Below are positions 52,793 to 61,436 of a stretch of DNA of 64,000 nucleotides, piece by piece. This stretch comes from Hoeflea sp. (GTDB taxonomy: Bacteria; Pseudomonadota; Alphaproteobacteria; Rhizobiales; Rhizobiaceae), in contig NZ_JACIYP010000004.1 of the NCBI RefSeq assembly GCF_014359905.1, forward strand, positions 51,166-115,165, read 5' to 3'. Position numbers and translations under genes: made by a program. Under the pieces are notes generated by a model, which was not told the DNA's origin, did no database searches, and was given only the letters and a program-made list of their open reading frames with translations. Numbering within the stretch: the first letter of the stretch is position 1; each line of letters starts with the position of its first letter.

Positions 52793-53446
52793 GTGGCTGG
52801 TCTCCAGGACAACGCCGCCTTTCTGGTCGACACTGCCCTTTCCCGGGCAGGTCCGAGCCGGCGGTTCATCATCGCGCTTGCCGGGCCGCCCGGTGCGGGC
52901 AAGTCCACGCTGTCCGAGGCTATCGTCGCCGAATTCATCCGCCGCGGCCATGGCGCGGCCGTCGTTCCCATGGACGGCTTTCACCTCGACAACGCGGTGC
53001 TTGAGGCGCGCGGCACGCTCGGCCGCAAGGGCGCGCCCTTCACCTTCGATGTGGACGGCTACGCGTCGCTGCTGGGGCGCCTGCTGACCGAACCCGATCG
53101 CGACATCGCCGTCCCGGTGTTCGACCGCGACCTCGACCTCGCCCGCGCCGGCGGCCGGTTGATCACGCCGAAGCATCGGTTCCTGATCGCGGAAGGCAAT
53201 TACCTGCTGCTGCCGGATCCGCCCTGGGCGCAACTGTCCGACCTGTTCGACCTGACCGTGATGCTCACGGCCGATCGGGAGGAGTTGCGCAAGCGGCTGG
53301 TCGAGCGCTGGCTCGCCCACGGCCTCGACGCGGACGCGGCGCTGGCCCGGGCGCTGTCCAACGACATCCCCAATGCGGACCTCGTGCTCAGAGCCTCCAT
53401 CACCGCCGATCTCGAGATCGACAGCGGCGTGTCAGCCCCCGGCTGA
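52793..53446 (+). CDS. frcK: P-loop sugar/nucleoside kinase (FrcK-like)
   Basis: A 217-residue P-loop kinase of the uridine kinase/pantothenate kinase group. The P-loop GPPGAGKST is at about 31-39; PMDGFHLDNAVLEARGTLGRKGAP is the sugar/nucleoside-binding region near 62-90, and EGNYLLL is the distal motif. GTG 52793 is the plausible start, five bases after frcA; the ribosome site is weak, so translation may be coupled. In Sinorhizobium FrcK is needed with the frc system but its substrate is not settled. Confidence 0.88.
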   Translation: MAGLQDNAAFLVDTALSRAGPSRRFIIALAGPPGAGKSTLSEAIVAEFIRRGHGAAVVPMDGFHLDNAVLEARGTLGRKGAPFTFDVDGYASLLGRLLTEPDRDIAVPVFDRDLDLARAGGRLITPKHRFLIAEGNYLLLPDPPWAQLSDLFDLTVMLTADREELRKRLVERWLAHGLDADAALARALSNDIPNADLVLRASITADLEIDSGVSAPG

Positions 53447-53752
53447 ACCACGCTGGATGCGCGTCGCGTCCAGATGGAGTGAAACGTCTTTAATCGCATT
53501 TTTTTTGATGCACCAGATGACCCTGCAGAGTGGGATGGTCAAGGAGAGGCAATGATCGCCAGGCCGCCCGCAATCATCATCGCGAGGATAGCATCGTTGC
53601 AGTCACTTCCATCCGGACATCGGGATTGCGATGCGGAGTGAGCCGCGGCTGCCACCAACCCGAATGGCGAAAACGGGGCTGCGCCCGGCAACGCCGCAAT
53701 GGGCTTGATGAAGTGCGATCTGAAAACGCCGGCCGTGACATTATGCAGGTAC
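53447..53752. other. Gap between the frc operon and the liv binding protein
   Basis: No recognisable gene. A 29-codon frame at 53552-53641 (+) has AAGGAG ten bases upstream, but its product (MIARPPAIII...) resembles nothing known. An eight-T run at 53500-53508 and an imperfect hairpin CTGGA...TCCAG just before it may help end the frc transcript. Confidence 0.35.
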
Positions 53753-53782
53753 AAAAAAGCCCCGGCGCTTTCACGCCGGGGC
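53753..53782 (-). terminator. Rho-independent terminator of the liv binding-protein gene
   Basis: GCCCCGGCG (53759-53767), loop CTTTCA, CGCCGGGGC (53774-53782), flanked by AAAAAA at 53753-53758, which is a six-U tract for the minus strand. It lies 26 bases past the stop of the binding-protein gene. Confidence 0.88.
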
Positions 53783-53807
53783 TGCATTCACTCAGCTCAA
53801 TCGAAGA

Positions 53808-54911
53808 CTATTCGATTTCAGCGTACTTGCCGTCGGACCAGCGGTAGAACACGTAGCCCGGAAGCGACACGTCGCCCTTGTCGTCGAAGCTCAGATCGCC
53901 GAGCACGGTCTTGAAGTCGCCGTCGTTGAGGGCGACGCGGACCGCGTCATAGTCGGTCGAACCGGCAGTAGTGACAGCCTGTGCATAGGCCTGGATGGCC
54001 GCATAGGTGTAGAGCACGTAGCCTTCGGTGGTCTTGCCTGCGTCCTGCAGCGCCTTGACGACGGCAGCAGCGGTTTCCTGCTTGGTCGGATCGGGCGAGA
54101 AGGTCATCAGCGTGCCTTCGCCGGCATCGCCGGTGATGGCCCAGTATTCGTCGGTGACGAGCGCATCGCCCGAGACCAGAACGGTGGACATGCCCTGTTC
54201 CTTCATCTGGCGCGCCATCAGGCCGGCTTCGGTGTGGTAACCGCCGACATACAGCACGTCGATGCCTTCCTGCTTCATCTTCGAGACCAGCGCCGAGTAG
54301 TCCTTTTCACCGGCGGTGTAAGCTTCGTACATGGCCGAGGTGCCGCCGAGGGCTTCGAACGAACCCTTGGTGGCGTCGGCGAGACCCTTGCCGTAGGCGG
54401 TCTTGTCGTGAACGAAGGCGATCTTCTTGTCCGCGAAGTTTTTCATCAGATAGGCAGCAGCGGTTTCGCCCTGCTGGTCGTCACGACCGCAGACGCGGTA
54501 GATGCCGCCATCGGCGCCGCCCGGACGCTCATCGGTGAAGGCCGGGTTGGTCGAGGCCGGCGAGATCTGGATGATGCCTTCGTCGGAATAGACCGCGGAA
54601 GCCGGGATCGAGGAGCCCGAGCAGAAGTGGCCTGCCACGAACACCACGCCGGAACCGGCGAACTGGTTGGCCACAGCCACGGCCTGCTTCGGATCGCAGG
54701 CGTCGTCGCCGATTTCGAGCTTGAGCATTTCACCATTGACGCCGCCAGCGGCGTTAATGTCGGCGACGGCCTGTTCGGCGCCGGTTTTCATCTGTTCCCC
54801 AAAGGATGCGTATTGGCCGGTCATCGGACCAGCGGTCGCAATAACGATTTCAGCCGAGGCTGAAGACATTGCGAAGCCAAGCGCGGCTCCGGCCAGTAGA
54901 ATCTTCTTCAT
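53808..54911 (-). CDS. livK: Branched-chain amino acid ABC transporter binding protein
   Basis: A 367-residue LivK/BraC-type binding protein. Signal peptide about 1-21 (ILLAGAALGFAMSSASA), then EIVIATAGPMTGQYASFGEQMK, the canonical leucine-binding-protein start. Cys residues near 73 and 95 (GDDACDP, GHFCSGS) can form the conserved disulfide. GGGAG precedes ATG 54911; a longer frame to 54947 is not needed. It lies 170 bases downstream of the liv permease/ATPase genes with its own terminator; a separate promoter is likely for high expression. Confidence 0.93.
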   Translation of the reverse strand: MKKILLAGAALGFAMSSASAEIVIATAGPMTGQYASFGEQMKTGAEQAVADINAAGGVNGEMLKLEIGDDACDPKQAVAVANQFAGSGVVFVAGHFCSGSSIPASAVYSDEGIIQISPASTNPAFTDERPGGADGGIYRVCGRDDQQGETAAAYLMKNFADKKIAFVHDKTAYGKGLADATKGSFEALGGTSAMYEAYTAGEKDYSALVSKMKQEGIDVLYVGGYHTEAGLMARQMKEQGMSTVLVSGDALVTDEYWAITGDAGEGTLMTFSPDPTKQETAAAVVKALQDAGKTTEGYVLYTYAAIQAYAQAVTTAGSTDYDAVRVALNDGDFKTVLGDLSFDDKGDVSLPGYVFYRWSDGKYAEIE

Positions 54912-55080
54912 GTTAACTCCCAGTAGCACCTGTACGTTTCCTGTCACCGGTGCCGCAGGCGCAGACAGTATTCGGCGCCGGTGTGGGGGGCGTCATGCCC
55001 CGTATGCAACCATCTAAACCGATCTTTTCAAAGAAATACAGATCTTTTTGGATGGTAATCGAAACCGCGTGGCTGTGCGG

Positions 55081-55431
55081 TTAATGGCCCTTCTGCCGCC
55101 AGCCGAATGGTCCCGACCGCTCGAAGGCGAAACTGTATTGCTGCGTGATCTGCCCGGCGCGGGTAAACCGCATGCCCATGAAGGCGAAGATCAGGATGAC
55201 GACGAAATCCACCACGAAATAATAGGGTGAAAGAAGCGTGCCGCCAAACAGCGCATAATGAATGAAGCGCACCGCCAAGCCGAGCAGCACCATGTACCAG
55301 GCCAGCTGAATCGGGGTTCTCCAGGTCTGGGCCACCGCCCGGCCGGTCATCCAGGCGGTGCCGCCGCCAAGGAACATGGTGACAAAGATGAATTCGGCGA
55401 TCGAGACTTCCCACAAGAGGCCTTGTTCCAT
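55081..55431 (-). CDS. Small membrane protein of the liv locus (DUF6867-like)
   Basis: A 116-residue protein with three predicted membrane helices (about 12-32, 43-60 and 70-88) and a soluble C-terminal tail ending SGPFGWRQKGH. It is placed between livF and livK on the same strand. I recall the same arrangement with DUF6867 proteins in Rhizobiales, but no search was possible. Function unknown; it may be an accessory of the amino-acid transporter. Confidence 0.78.
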   Translation of the reverse strand: MEQGLLWEVSIAEFIFVTMFLGGGTAWMTGRAVAQTWRTPIQLAWYMVLLGLAVRFIHYALFGGTLLSPYYFVVDFVVILIFAFMGMRFTRAGQITQQYSFAFERSGPFGWRQKGH

Positions 55432-55544
55432 GTCCTACCTCCTTCTTGCCGCGCTGCCGGTCAACAGGCTGGCAGCCGGTGCTGTACAATTTTCATGCGA
55501 TGCAGGAACGTTGCTGGGGCCGACCGGCCGGGGCAGGGCATGCA

Positions 55545-56276
55545 TCAGTGTGCTCCGCCTTCAAGATAGGCGGCGCGAACCTCATCGCGCTTCAGTAGCT
55601 CTGCCCCGGTGCCCGACATGGTTATGTTGCCGTTCACCATCACATAGCCCCGGTGCGCGAGCTTCAGCGCATGGAACGCATTCTGCTCGACAAGGAACAC
55701 GGTGAGCCCCTCATTGGCGTTGAGTTCCTTGATGATCTCGAAGATCTGCTTGACGATCAGCGGCGCGAGACCGAGCGACGGCTCATCGAGCAGCAGCAGC
55801 TTCGGCCGGCTCATCAGCGCCCGCGCGATCGCCAGCATCTGCTGCTCTCCACCCGACAGCGTTCCGCCGCGTTGGCCCGCACGCTCCTTGAGCCGCGGAA
55901 ACAGGTCGTAGACGCGTCTGAGATCCTCGTCGAAATGATCGTCGGATACCAGCTGCGCGCCCATCTGAAGATTTTCCAGAACGGTCATGCGACCGAAGAT
56001 GCGGCGTCCCTCGGGGGACTGGGCAATGCCCATCCGGATGATTTCGTGGGTCGGCATGCGGGTGATGTCCTGCCCGTCGAAAACGATCTCGCCGGTGCGG
56101 GCCCGCGGGCTGCCGCAGATCGTCATCATCAGGGTCGACTTGCCCGCGCCGTTGGCGCCGATCAGCGTGACGATCTCTCCCTTCTTGACGTCGACATCGA
56201 CGCCGCGCAGGGCGACGATCTTGCCGTAGTAGGTTTCAACGCCGCGAATTGTCAGGAGGTTGTTGTCACCGCTCAT
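55545..56276 (-). CDS. livF: Branched-chain amino acid ABC transporter ATPase LivF
   Basis: A 243-residue ATPase. Walker A GANGAGKST is near residue 37, signature LSGGEQQMLAIARAL, Walker B LLLLDEPSLGLAP and the VEQN variant at the switch position. It overlaps livG by four bases (ATGA at 56273-56276). It pairs with LivG to drive uptake of leucine, isoleucine and valine in this system. Confidence 0.94.
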   Translation of the reverse strand: MSGDNNLLTIRGVETYYGKIVALRGVDVDVKKGEIVTLIGANGAGKSTLMMTICGSPRARTGEIVFDGQDITRMPTHEIIRMGIAQSPEGRRIFGRMTVLENLQMGAQLVSDDHFDEDLRRVYDLFPRLKERAGQRGGTLSGGEQQMLAIARALMSRPKLLLLDEPSLGLAPLIVKQIFEIIKELNANEGLTVFLVEQNAFHALKLAHRGYVMVNGNITMSGTGAELLKRDEVRAAYLEGGAH

Positions 56277-57265
56277 GACTTGCCTCCTTCACCGTTTTCC
56301 GAGGGCTTCCTGGCGTGATGGATGACAGGCATGTCGATACTTTCCTCGACCGCCGCCACCTCGTCCTCGTCGACGCCGAGATAGGCCGAGATCACCTTCG
56401 GATCGTTCTTGACTGTTTCGGCGCTGCCGTCGGAGATCTTCTGGCCGTAATCGAGCACAACGACGTGGTCGGAGATTTCCATGACCACGCCCATGTCATG
56501 CTCGATCAGCAGGATCGAGGTGTCATGATCCTTGCGGATATATTGCAGCAGTTCGTTGAGCTCGGTGGATTCGCGCGGATTGAGCCCGGCGGCGGGTTCA
56601 TCAAGACACAACAGATGCGGCCTGATGCACATGGCGCGGGCAATTTCGAGCCGCCGCTGCGCGCCATAGGGAAGATCGGCCGCCGGATCGTCGGCCCGGT
56701 CGATGAGCCCCGTCTTCTCGAGCCAGTAGGCGGCAAAGTCGATCGCCTCGGCCCGCGCCTTGCGGTAGCCCGGCAGGTTCAGGATGCCGCCGATGGTCAT
56801 CGATGAGGCGATCATCAGGGGATTGTGCTGTGCGACAAGCAGGTTCTCGAGCGCCGTCATGCCCCCGAACAGGCGAATGTTCTGGAAGGTGCGGGCCACC
56901 TTGGCGCGCTTGGAGATCTCGAAATCCGGCATGCGCTCGAGCAGGAAAACCCGGTCGTCGCCGTCATCATTGTATTGCCGCCCGGTGCGGGTCAGCGCCT
57001 CGATCTTTTCCGACTGAAATCCCTTGCCGTGCCGCATGACAATGCGGCCTTCGGTGGGTTTGTAAAACCCGGTGACACAGTTGAACACGGTGGTCTTGCC
57101 GGCGCCGTTGGGACCGATCAGGGCGGTGATGTCGCCGCGCCCGACGTTGAAACTGAGGTCGTTGACGGCGACCAGACCGCCGAAGCGCATGGTCAGATGC
57201 TCAACAGACAGCACCACATTGTGGTCCCAGTTTTGCGTGGACGTCGTTTTCATTGCGGTTTCCAT
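56273..57265 (-). CDS. livG: Branched-chain amino acid ABC transporter ATPase LivG, long form
   Basis: A 330-residue ATPase, longer than the usual 250-260. Walker A GPNGAGKTT is at 51-59, signature LPYGAQRRLEIARAM, Walker B LLCLDEPAAGLNP, and the switch His is in IEHDMGVV. An extra polar segment of about 30 residues (about 79-112, RHGKGFQSEK...RQYNDDGDDR) sits between the first beta sheet and the RTFQNIRLF motif, and there is an acidic C-terminal extension (LGVDEDEVAAVEES...). It overlaps livM by one base and livF by four. Confidence 0.93.
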   Translation of the reverse strand: METAMKTTSTQNWDHNVVLSVEHLTMRFGGLVAVNDLSFNVGRGDITALIGPNGAGKTTVFNCVTGFYKPTEGRIVMRHGKGFQSEKIEALTRTGRQYNDDGDDRVFLLERMPDFEISKRAKVARTFQNIRLFGGMTALENLLVAQHNPLMIASSMTIGGILNLPGYRKARAEAIDFAAYWLEKTGLIDRADDPAADLPYGAQRRLEIARAMCIRPHLLCLDEPAAGLNPRESTELNELLQYIRKDHDTSILLIEHDMGVVMEISDHVVVLDYGQKISDGSAETVKNDPKVISAYLGVDEDEVAAVEESIDMPVIHHARKPSENGEGGKS

Positions 57266-58620
57266 CAGTGGCCCTCGCCTTGAGCGACCATGTCCGAGCT
57301 GATCTTCTTGCGTTCCTTGTAGATCGCCGACGGGTTGCGGCTGGAGATGATGCCGCGCGGCTTCCAGACCATGATGAGCACCATGGCGAGGCCGAAGATC
57401 AGCATGCGGTACTGGGTGGGTTCGAAATCCGGACCGAAGATTTCCTTGAGGAAGCCGAGGTTTCGCAGGATCTCGATGCCGCCGATCATCACCACAGAGG
57501 CGATGACGACGCCCACCTGCGAGCCCAGCCCGCCCAGAACCACGATCGCCAGAATGATCGCGGATTCAAGGAAGGTGAAGCTTTCGGGCGAGATGAACCC
57601 CTGCCGCGTGGCGAAGAAGGATCCGGCGAAACCGGCGAACATCGCCCCGATCGAGAATGCCGTGAGCTTGGTGTTGGTGGTGTTGATTCCGAGCGACCGG
57701 CAGGCGATCTCGTCTTCGCGCAGCGCTTCCCATGCCCGGCCGATCGGCAGCTTGCGCAGCCGCAGCGTGACAAAATTGGTGATCAGCGCCAGCACGAGGA
57801 TGATGTAGTAGAGATAGATGAAGCGGTGGATCGTGTCGTAATCAAGCCCGAAGAAATCGGCGAAACCGCCGGACCGGGAAAACTCCAGGCCGAAGAAGCT
57901 CGGCTTCGGGATTCCGGAAATGCCGTCAGGGCCGCCGGTGAACTCATACCAGTTGAGCAGCACCACCCGGATGATCTCGCCGAACGCCAGGGTGACGATG
58001 GCGAGGTAGTCGCCGCGCAGCCTGAGCACCGGATAGCCCAGGATGATCCCCCAGCAGGCCGCGAGCAGACCGGCCAGCGGCAAAGCCGTCCAGAAGCCGA
58101 TTTCAAAATACTGGGCCAGCAGTGCAAAGGAATAGGCGCCGACGGCGTAGAAGGCCACGTAGCCAAGATCGAGAAGCCCGGCGAGCCCGACCACGACATT
58201 GAGCCCCCAGCCGAGCATGACGTAGGTCATGATCAGGATGGCCAGGTCGATGAACTGGCGGTCGCGATTGGGAAACAGCGCCATCAGGATAAACGGCAGG
58301 CACAGCGCCACGATCAGCAGGACCGGTCCCAGGAACCGGCCGATGACGCTGGTCAAACCGGTTGGAACCGTGATCTTGATCCCGGTGGTGATCGGCTTGG
58401 CCGCCTTGAACACGAACAGGTTCAGAAGCAGCCTGACGCCGAAGGTGATCGCGATGGCGATGAACCACAGGCCCCAGCGGTAGGTCAGGTCGAGACCGCC
58501 CGTGCCGATGTCGGTCCTGAGCGCGAAAAAGAAGAAACCAAGGACCGCGACGAGCAATGCGGCTATCGCGGCATCCTTGACGGATTCGGCCATGCGGGCC
58601 GTATTCGGAGCGGCGGTCAT
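57265..58620 (-). CDS. livM: Branched-chain amino acid ABC transporter permease LivM
   Basis: A 451-residue inner-membrane permease. The core LivM domain is preceded by about 120 residues containing extra membrane helices (a DUF3382-like N terminus, as in E. coli LivM). The motif VGLAGLLDLGYVAFYAVGAYS is near 165-185 and the cytoplasmic loop with RAWEALREDEIACRSLGINTTNTK near 295-320. The start overlaps the livH stop region by one base. Confidence 0.94.
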   Translation of the reverse strand: MTAAPNTARMAESVKDAAIAALLVAVLGFFFFALRTDIGTGGLDLTYRWGLWFIAIAITFGVRLLLNLFVFKAAKPITTGIKITVPTGLTSVIGRFLGPVLLIVALCLPFILMALFPNRDRQFIDLAILIMTYVMLGWGLNVVVGLAGLLDLGYVAFYAVGAYSFALLAQYFEIGFWTALPLAGLLAACWGIILGYPVLRLRGDYLAIVTLAFGEIIRVVLLNWYEFTGGPDGISGIPKPSFFGLEFSRSGGFADFFGLDYDTIHRFIYLYYIILVLALITNFVTLRLRKLPIGRAWEALREDEIACRSLGINTTNTKLTAFSIGAMFAGFAGSFFATRQGFISPESFTFLESAIILAIVVLGGLGSQVGVVIASVVMIGGIEILRNLGFLKEIFGPDFEPTQYRMLIFGLAMVLIMVWKPRGIISSRNPSAIYKERKKISSDMVAQGEGH

Positions 58621-59546
58621 TAGACTTTCTCGACTTCAGGTTTGCCCAGCAGACCGGACGGCATGAAGATCAGCACGATGACCAGGATCGAGAAGGCGGC
58701 GACGTCCTTGTATTCGACCGAGAAATAGCCTGACCAGAACACTTCGATCAGGCCGATCAGAAGGCCGCCGAGCATCGCGCCGGGAAGCGAGCCGATGCCG
58801 CCCAGCACTGCGGCGGTGAACGCCTTCACGCCGGCCAGGAAGCCGATGTAGAAATCGATCACACCGTAAAGCAGGAGGAACATGAAGCCAGCGACGGCGG
58901 CAAGTGCTGCGCCCATCACGAAGGTCAGCGAGATCGTGCGGTCGACATTGACGCCGAGCAGCGCCGCCATCTTCTGGTCCTGTTCGCAGGCGCGCTGCGA
59001 GCGGCCGAGCGATGTCTTGGAAATCAGCAGCGAGAAGCCGATCATCAGGGCGAGCGTCGTGGCGATGATGATCATCTGCATGTAGGACAATTGCACCGCG
59101 ATGGTGCCGTTCTCGGTCACGCCTTCTATCAGCGTGACGCCGCCCTGGATCTGCGGCGGCAGCGGCTTGACGCGCGCGCCCTGCGTGATCTGGACGAAAT
59201 TCTGCAGCACGATTGACATGCCGATCGCGGTGATCAGCGGCGCCAGCCGGAACGATCCGCGCAGCGGCCTGTAGGCCAGCCGCTCGACCGTCCAGCCCCA
59301 GGCGGAGGTGAACAGCATGGACACCAGCAGCGTGATGAACAGGATCAGCGGCAGGGCCGAGATGCCGATGGCGACGAGCGCCAGGAAGGTCGCCAGCGCG
59401 ATGAAGGAGCCGACCATGAAAATATCGCCATGGGCGAAATTGATCATGCCGATGATGCCATAGACCATGGTGTAGCCGATGGCGATGAGCCCATAAATGG
59501 ATCCCAGTGTGAGCCCATTGATAAGCTGCTGAAGAAAATACTCCAT
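58620..59546 (-). CDS. livH: Branched-chain amino acid ABC transporter permease LivH
   Basis: A 308-residue inner-membrane permease, first gene of the livHMGF cluster. It has the N terminus FLQQLINGLTLGSIYGLIAIG, the motif GMINFAHGDIFMVG near 33-46, and the loop RACEQDQKMAALLGVN near 185-200. ATG 59546 follows AGAGGGA. The promoter should lie in the 250 bases upstream, which hold no gene. Confidence 0.95.
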   Translation of the reverse strand: MEYFLQQLINGLTLGSIYGLIAIGYTMVYGIIGMINFAHGDIFMVGSFIALATFLALVAIGISALPLILFITLLVSMLFTSAWGWTVERLAYRPLRGSFRLAPLITAIGMSIVLQNFVQITQGARVKPLPPQIQGGVTLIEGVTENGTIAVQLSYMQMIIIATTLALMIGFSLLISKTSLGRSQRACEQDQKMAALLGVNVDRTISLTFVMGAALAAVAGFMFLLLYGVIDFYIGFLAGVKAFTAAVLGGIGSLPGAMLGGLLIGLIEVFWSGYFSVEYKDVAAFSILVIVLIFMPSGLLGKPEVEKV

Positions 59547-59794
59547 GAGGCCGCTGTCCCTCTCGTCTTTTTATGGGGGGTGCTTGAATTGCACCCTCTT
59601 TCCCCTGCCTGAGTCTATAGCGCGTTTTTCGGCAGTGAAAACAAGAAAATTCGCGGCCGGATCCGAATTCAGGTTTTCAGCCGGTCCAGAGCAGGACACG
59701 TAGTGAAAGATTCGGTTTCGAGGGCTCCACACCGCAAAACCGGGAATCCCGCACATCGGCCTGCCCGGTGCGCTTGCCGGAATCCGGATTTGGG

Positions 59795-60574
59795 TCAGGC
59801 AATCCGCTTGAGAAATCCGTCCGGCGCCACCGTGATCAGCAGCTTCTTGTCGATGCGGCTGTCGATTTCGAAACCGGCATTGGACTTGAGAAAGGCGTGA
59901 ACCGCCGATTTAGGACTGTTTCCGGGCCCCCACGGGCGGTCGGCTGAAAGCCGCTCCGGCATGTCCTCGACGAGGGTGTCAAAGACGATGCAATAGCTGC
60001 CGGGCGTGACCAGCGGCGCATAGGCCTCGAGTTCAGCCAGAACATGATCATGGGTATGATTGGAATCGAGGCACACCAGGATCCGCGTGTAGCCCGATGC
60101 GATATCCTTGACCCTGGCAATCGTCTCCGGGCTTATGCTCGAACCCTCGATCATCTCGATGCGCGGGAACAGCGGGTGTTCCTCGATCGCCTCGCGATTG
60201 TGCGCGCGGATGTCGATGTCGATGCCCAGCACCTTGCGCTTGGGCTTGCGCGGATCGAGCATTTCGCCTTTTTCGGTGGCGTCGCAAAGATCCAGAAGCG
60301 CCAGGAGCGAAGCCGAGTAGATCAGCGATCCGCCATGGGCGATTCCGGTTTCGATGATCAGATCCGGCTTGATCGACCAGACCAGTTCCTGCAAGGCCCA
60401 GGCGTCGTTGGGAAGCTGGATCGCCGGCCGTCCGAACCAGGAGAAATTATAGGTCCATTTGTAGGGCGTGGCTTCGCGGATCCAGACCCGCGAGAGCGCC
60501 TGGAGATCGGTGTCGGCCACGATCCCGTCGATATTTTGCTCCACCTCGGCGCGGAATTCTTCATGAGGTCCCAT
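59795..60574 (-). CDS. CmcI-type (cephalosporin hydroxylase family) methyltransferase-like protein
   Basis: A 259-residue protein of the CmcI / rhamnosyl O-methyltransferase family. The SAM-binding glycine motif is LIIETGIAHGGSLIYSA near 88-104, followed by an acidic strand VLGIDIDIR near 130 and CLDSNHTHDHVLAELE near 180, whose acidic and His residues resemble the metal site of the family. AAGGAA precedes ATG 60574. It is last in a surface-polysaccharide cluster and overlaps the WbqC gene by 14 bases; O-methylation of a sugar is likelier than hydroxylation. Confidence 0.85.
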   Translation of the reverse strand: MGPHEEFRAEVEQNIDGIVADTDLQALSRVWIREATPYKWTYNFSWFGRPAIQLPNDAWALQELVWSIKPDLIIETGIAHGGSLIYSASLLALLDLCDATEKGEMLDPRKPKRKVLGIDIDIRAHNREAIEEHPLFPRIEMIEGSSISPETIARVKDIASGYTRILVCLDSNHTHDHVLAELEAYAPLVTPGSYCIVFDTLVEDMPERLSADRPWGPGNSPKSAVHAFLKSNAGFEIDSRIDKKLLITVAPDGFLKRIA

Positions 60575-61286
60575 CGGTAAATTCCTTCCAGTTCTGCGTT
60601 CCAGACGCAATGTTGGCCAAACCGTCACGACCGCAATGGGCGACCAGGTCGAGTGCCGATACATAGGGCGTGAAGGCGCCATGGGATTGCCGGTAGGGAA
60701 TGCGCTGATAATCCATATACGAGACGCTGATGCCCTGGGCTTCGAACAACGGGTGATCGAGATAGTTCCTGGCTCCGTGCCCGGTGATGTAATCCGTGCC
60801 GTTCACCGCCTTCACCAGTCCCAGCACGCGGGCGCTGCCCGATCCGCCAATGTTGAACGTGCGGGATTCCGCAAACCGGGTTGAGCCATCCAGTCCGAAA
60901 TAGCGGCACAATGCCAGCATGCTGCTCCGCGCCAGGGCCGCCAGAGTGTCGTGCTCGCCGCCCATCACGCCGGCTGCGAGGTCCAGCGCGTCGGCGGCAT
61001 GGGGCGCGCCGTCGAAACTCTGTTTCAGCAATGCCAGATGGCGGTCGCGCCAGCTCTCCGACGGCTGCAGCTGCACTTCATCGATGGTCTGGCCGAGGCG
61101 GTGATCGCGAAGTGGCACGGTCATCCAGCCTATGCCGCCAGGCAGCTTGACCTGAACCCGGTTGGTGAAGCTGCCTTTGGAAAACTGAACGTCATCGTAG
61201 TGAACAAACGCGTCGGCAAGGCGGATTTGCTCCAGCATGCCCACCCAGGGAAAATACATTGACTGGCTGATCACCACCCGCCGCAT
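60561..61286 (-). CDS. WbqC family protein
   Basis: A 241-residue protein of the WbqC family, found in O-antigen and capsule loci. The typical start is VVISQSMYFPWVGMLEQI, then DDVQFSKGSFTNRVQVK and, near 165-180, DYITGHGARNYLD. ATG 61286 is used; an upstream TTG would add two residues. The family is thought to take part in transfer or modification of amino-sugar chains, but the activity is not firmly known. Confidence 0.87.
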   Translation of the reverse strand: MRRVVISQSMYFPWVGMLEQIRLADAFVHYDDVQFSKGSFTNRVQVKLPGGIGWMTVPLRDHRLGQTIDEVQLQPSESWRDRHLALLKQSFDGAPHAADALDLAAGVMGGEHDTLAALARSSMLALCRYFGLDGSTRFAESRTFNIGGSGSARVLGLVKAVNGTDYITGHGARNYLDHPLFEAQGISVSYMDYQRIPYRQSHGAFTPYVSALDLVAHCGRDGLANIASGTQNWKEFTDGTS

Positions 61287-61436
61287 GATCAATCGTGCCA
61301 GATGGGAGTAGAGGCTGATGGCCCCGGCGCAGGGGGGAACCGAACCGCCTTCGAAGCGGACATGGATCGGGATGCGGCGTATGTCATTCCATGCCTCCTG
61401 TTGATGGTCACGTCCGGGCGGCTCCGTTCAGGCGCG

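Noticed and set aside
53539..53787. 82-codon minus-strand frame across the terminator of livK
   Set aside because: It would begin inside the livK terminator hairpin and has no ribosome site; the hydrophobic end looks like chance.
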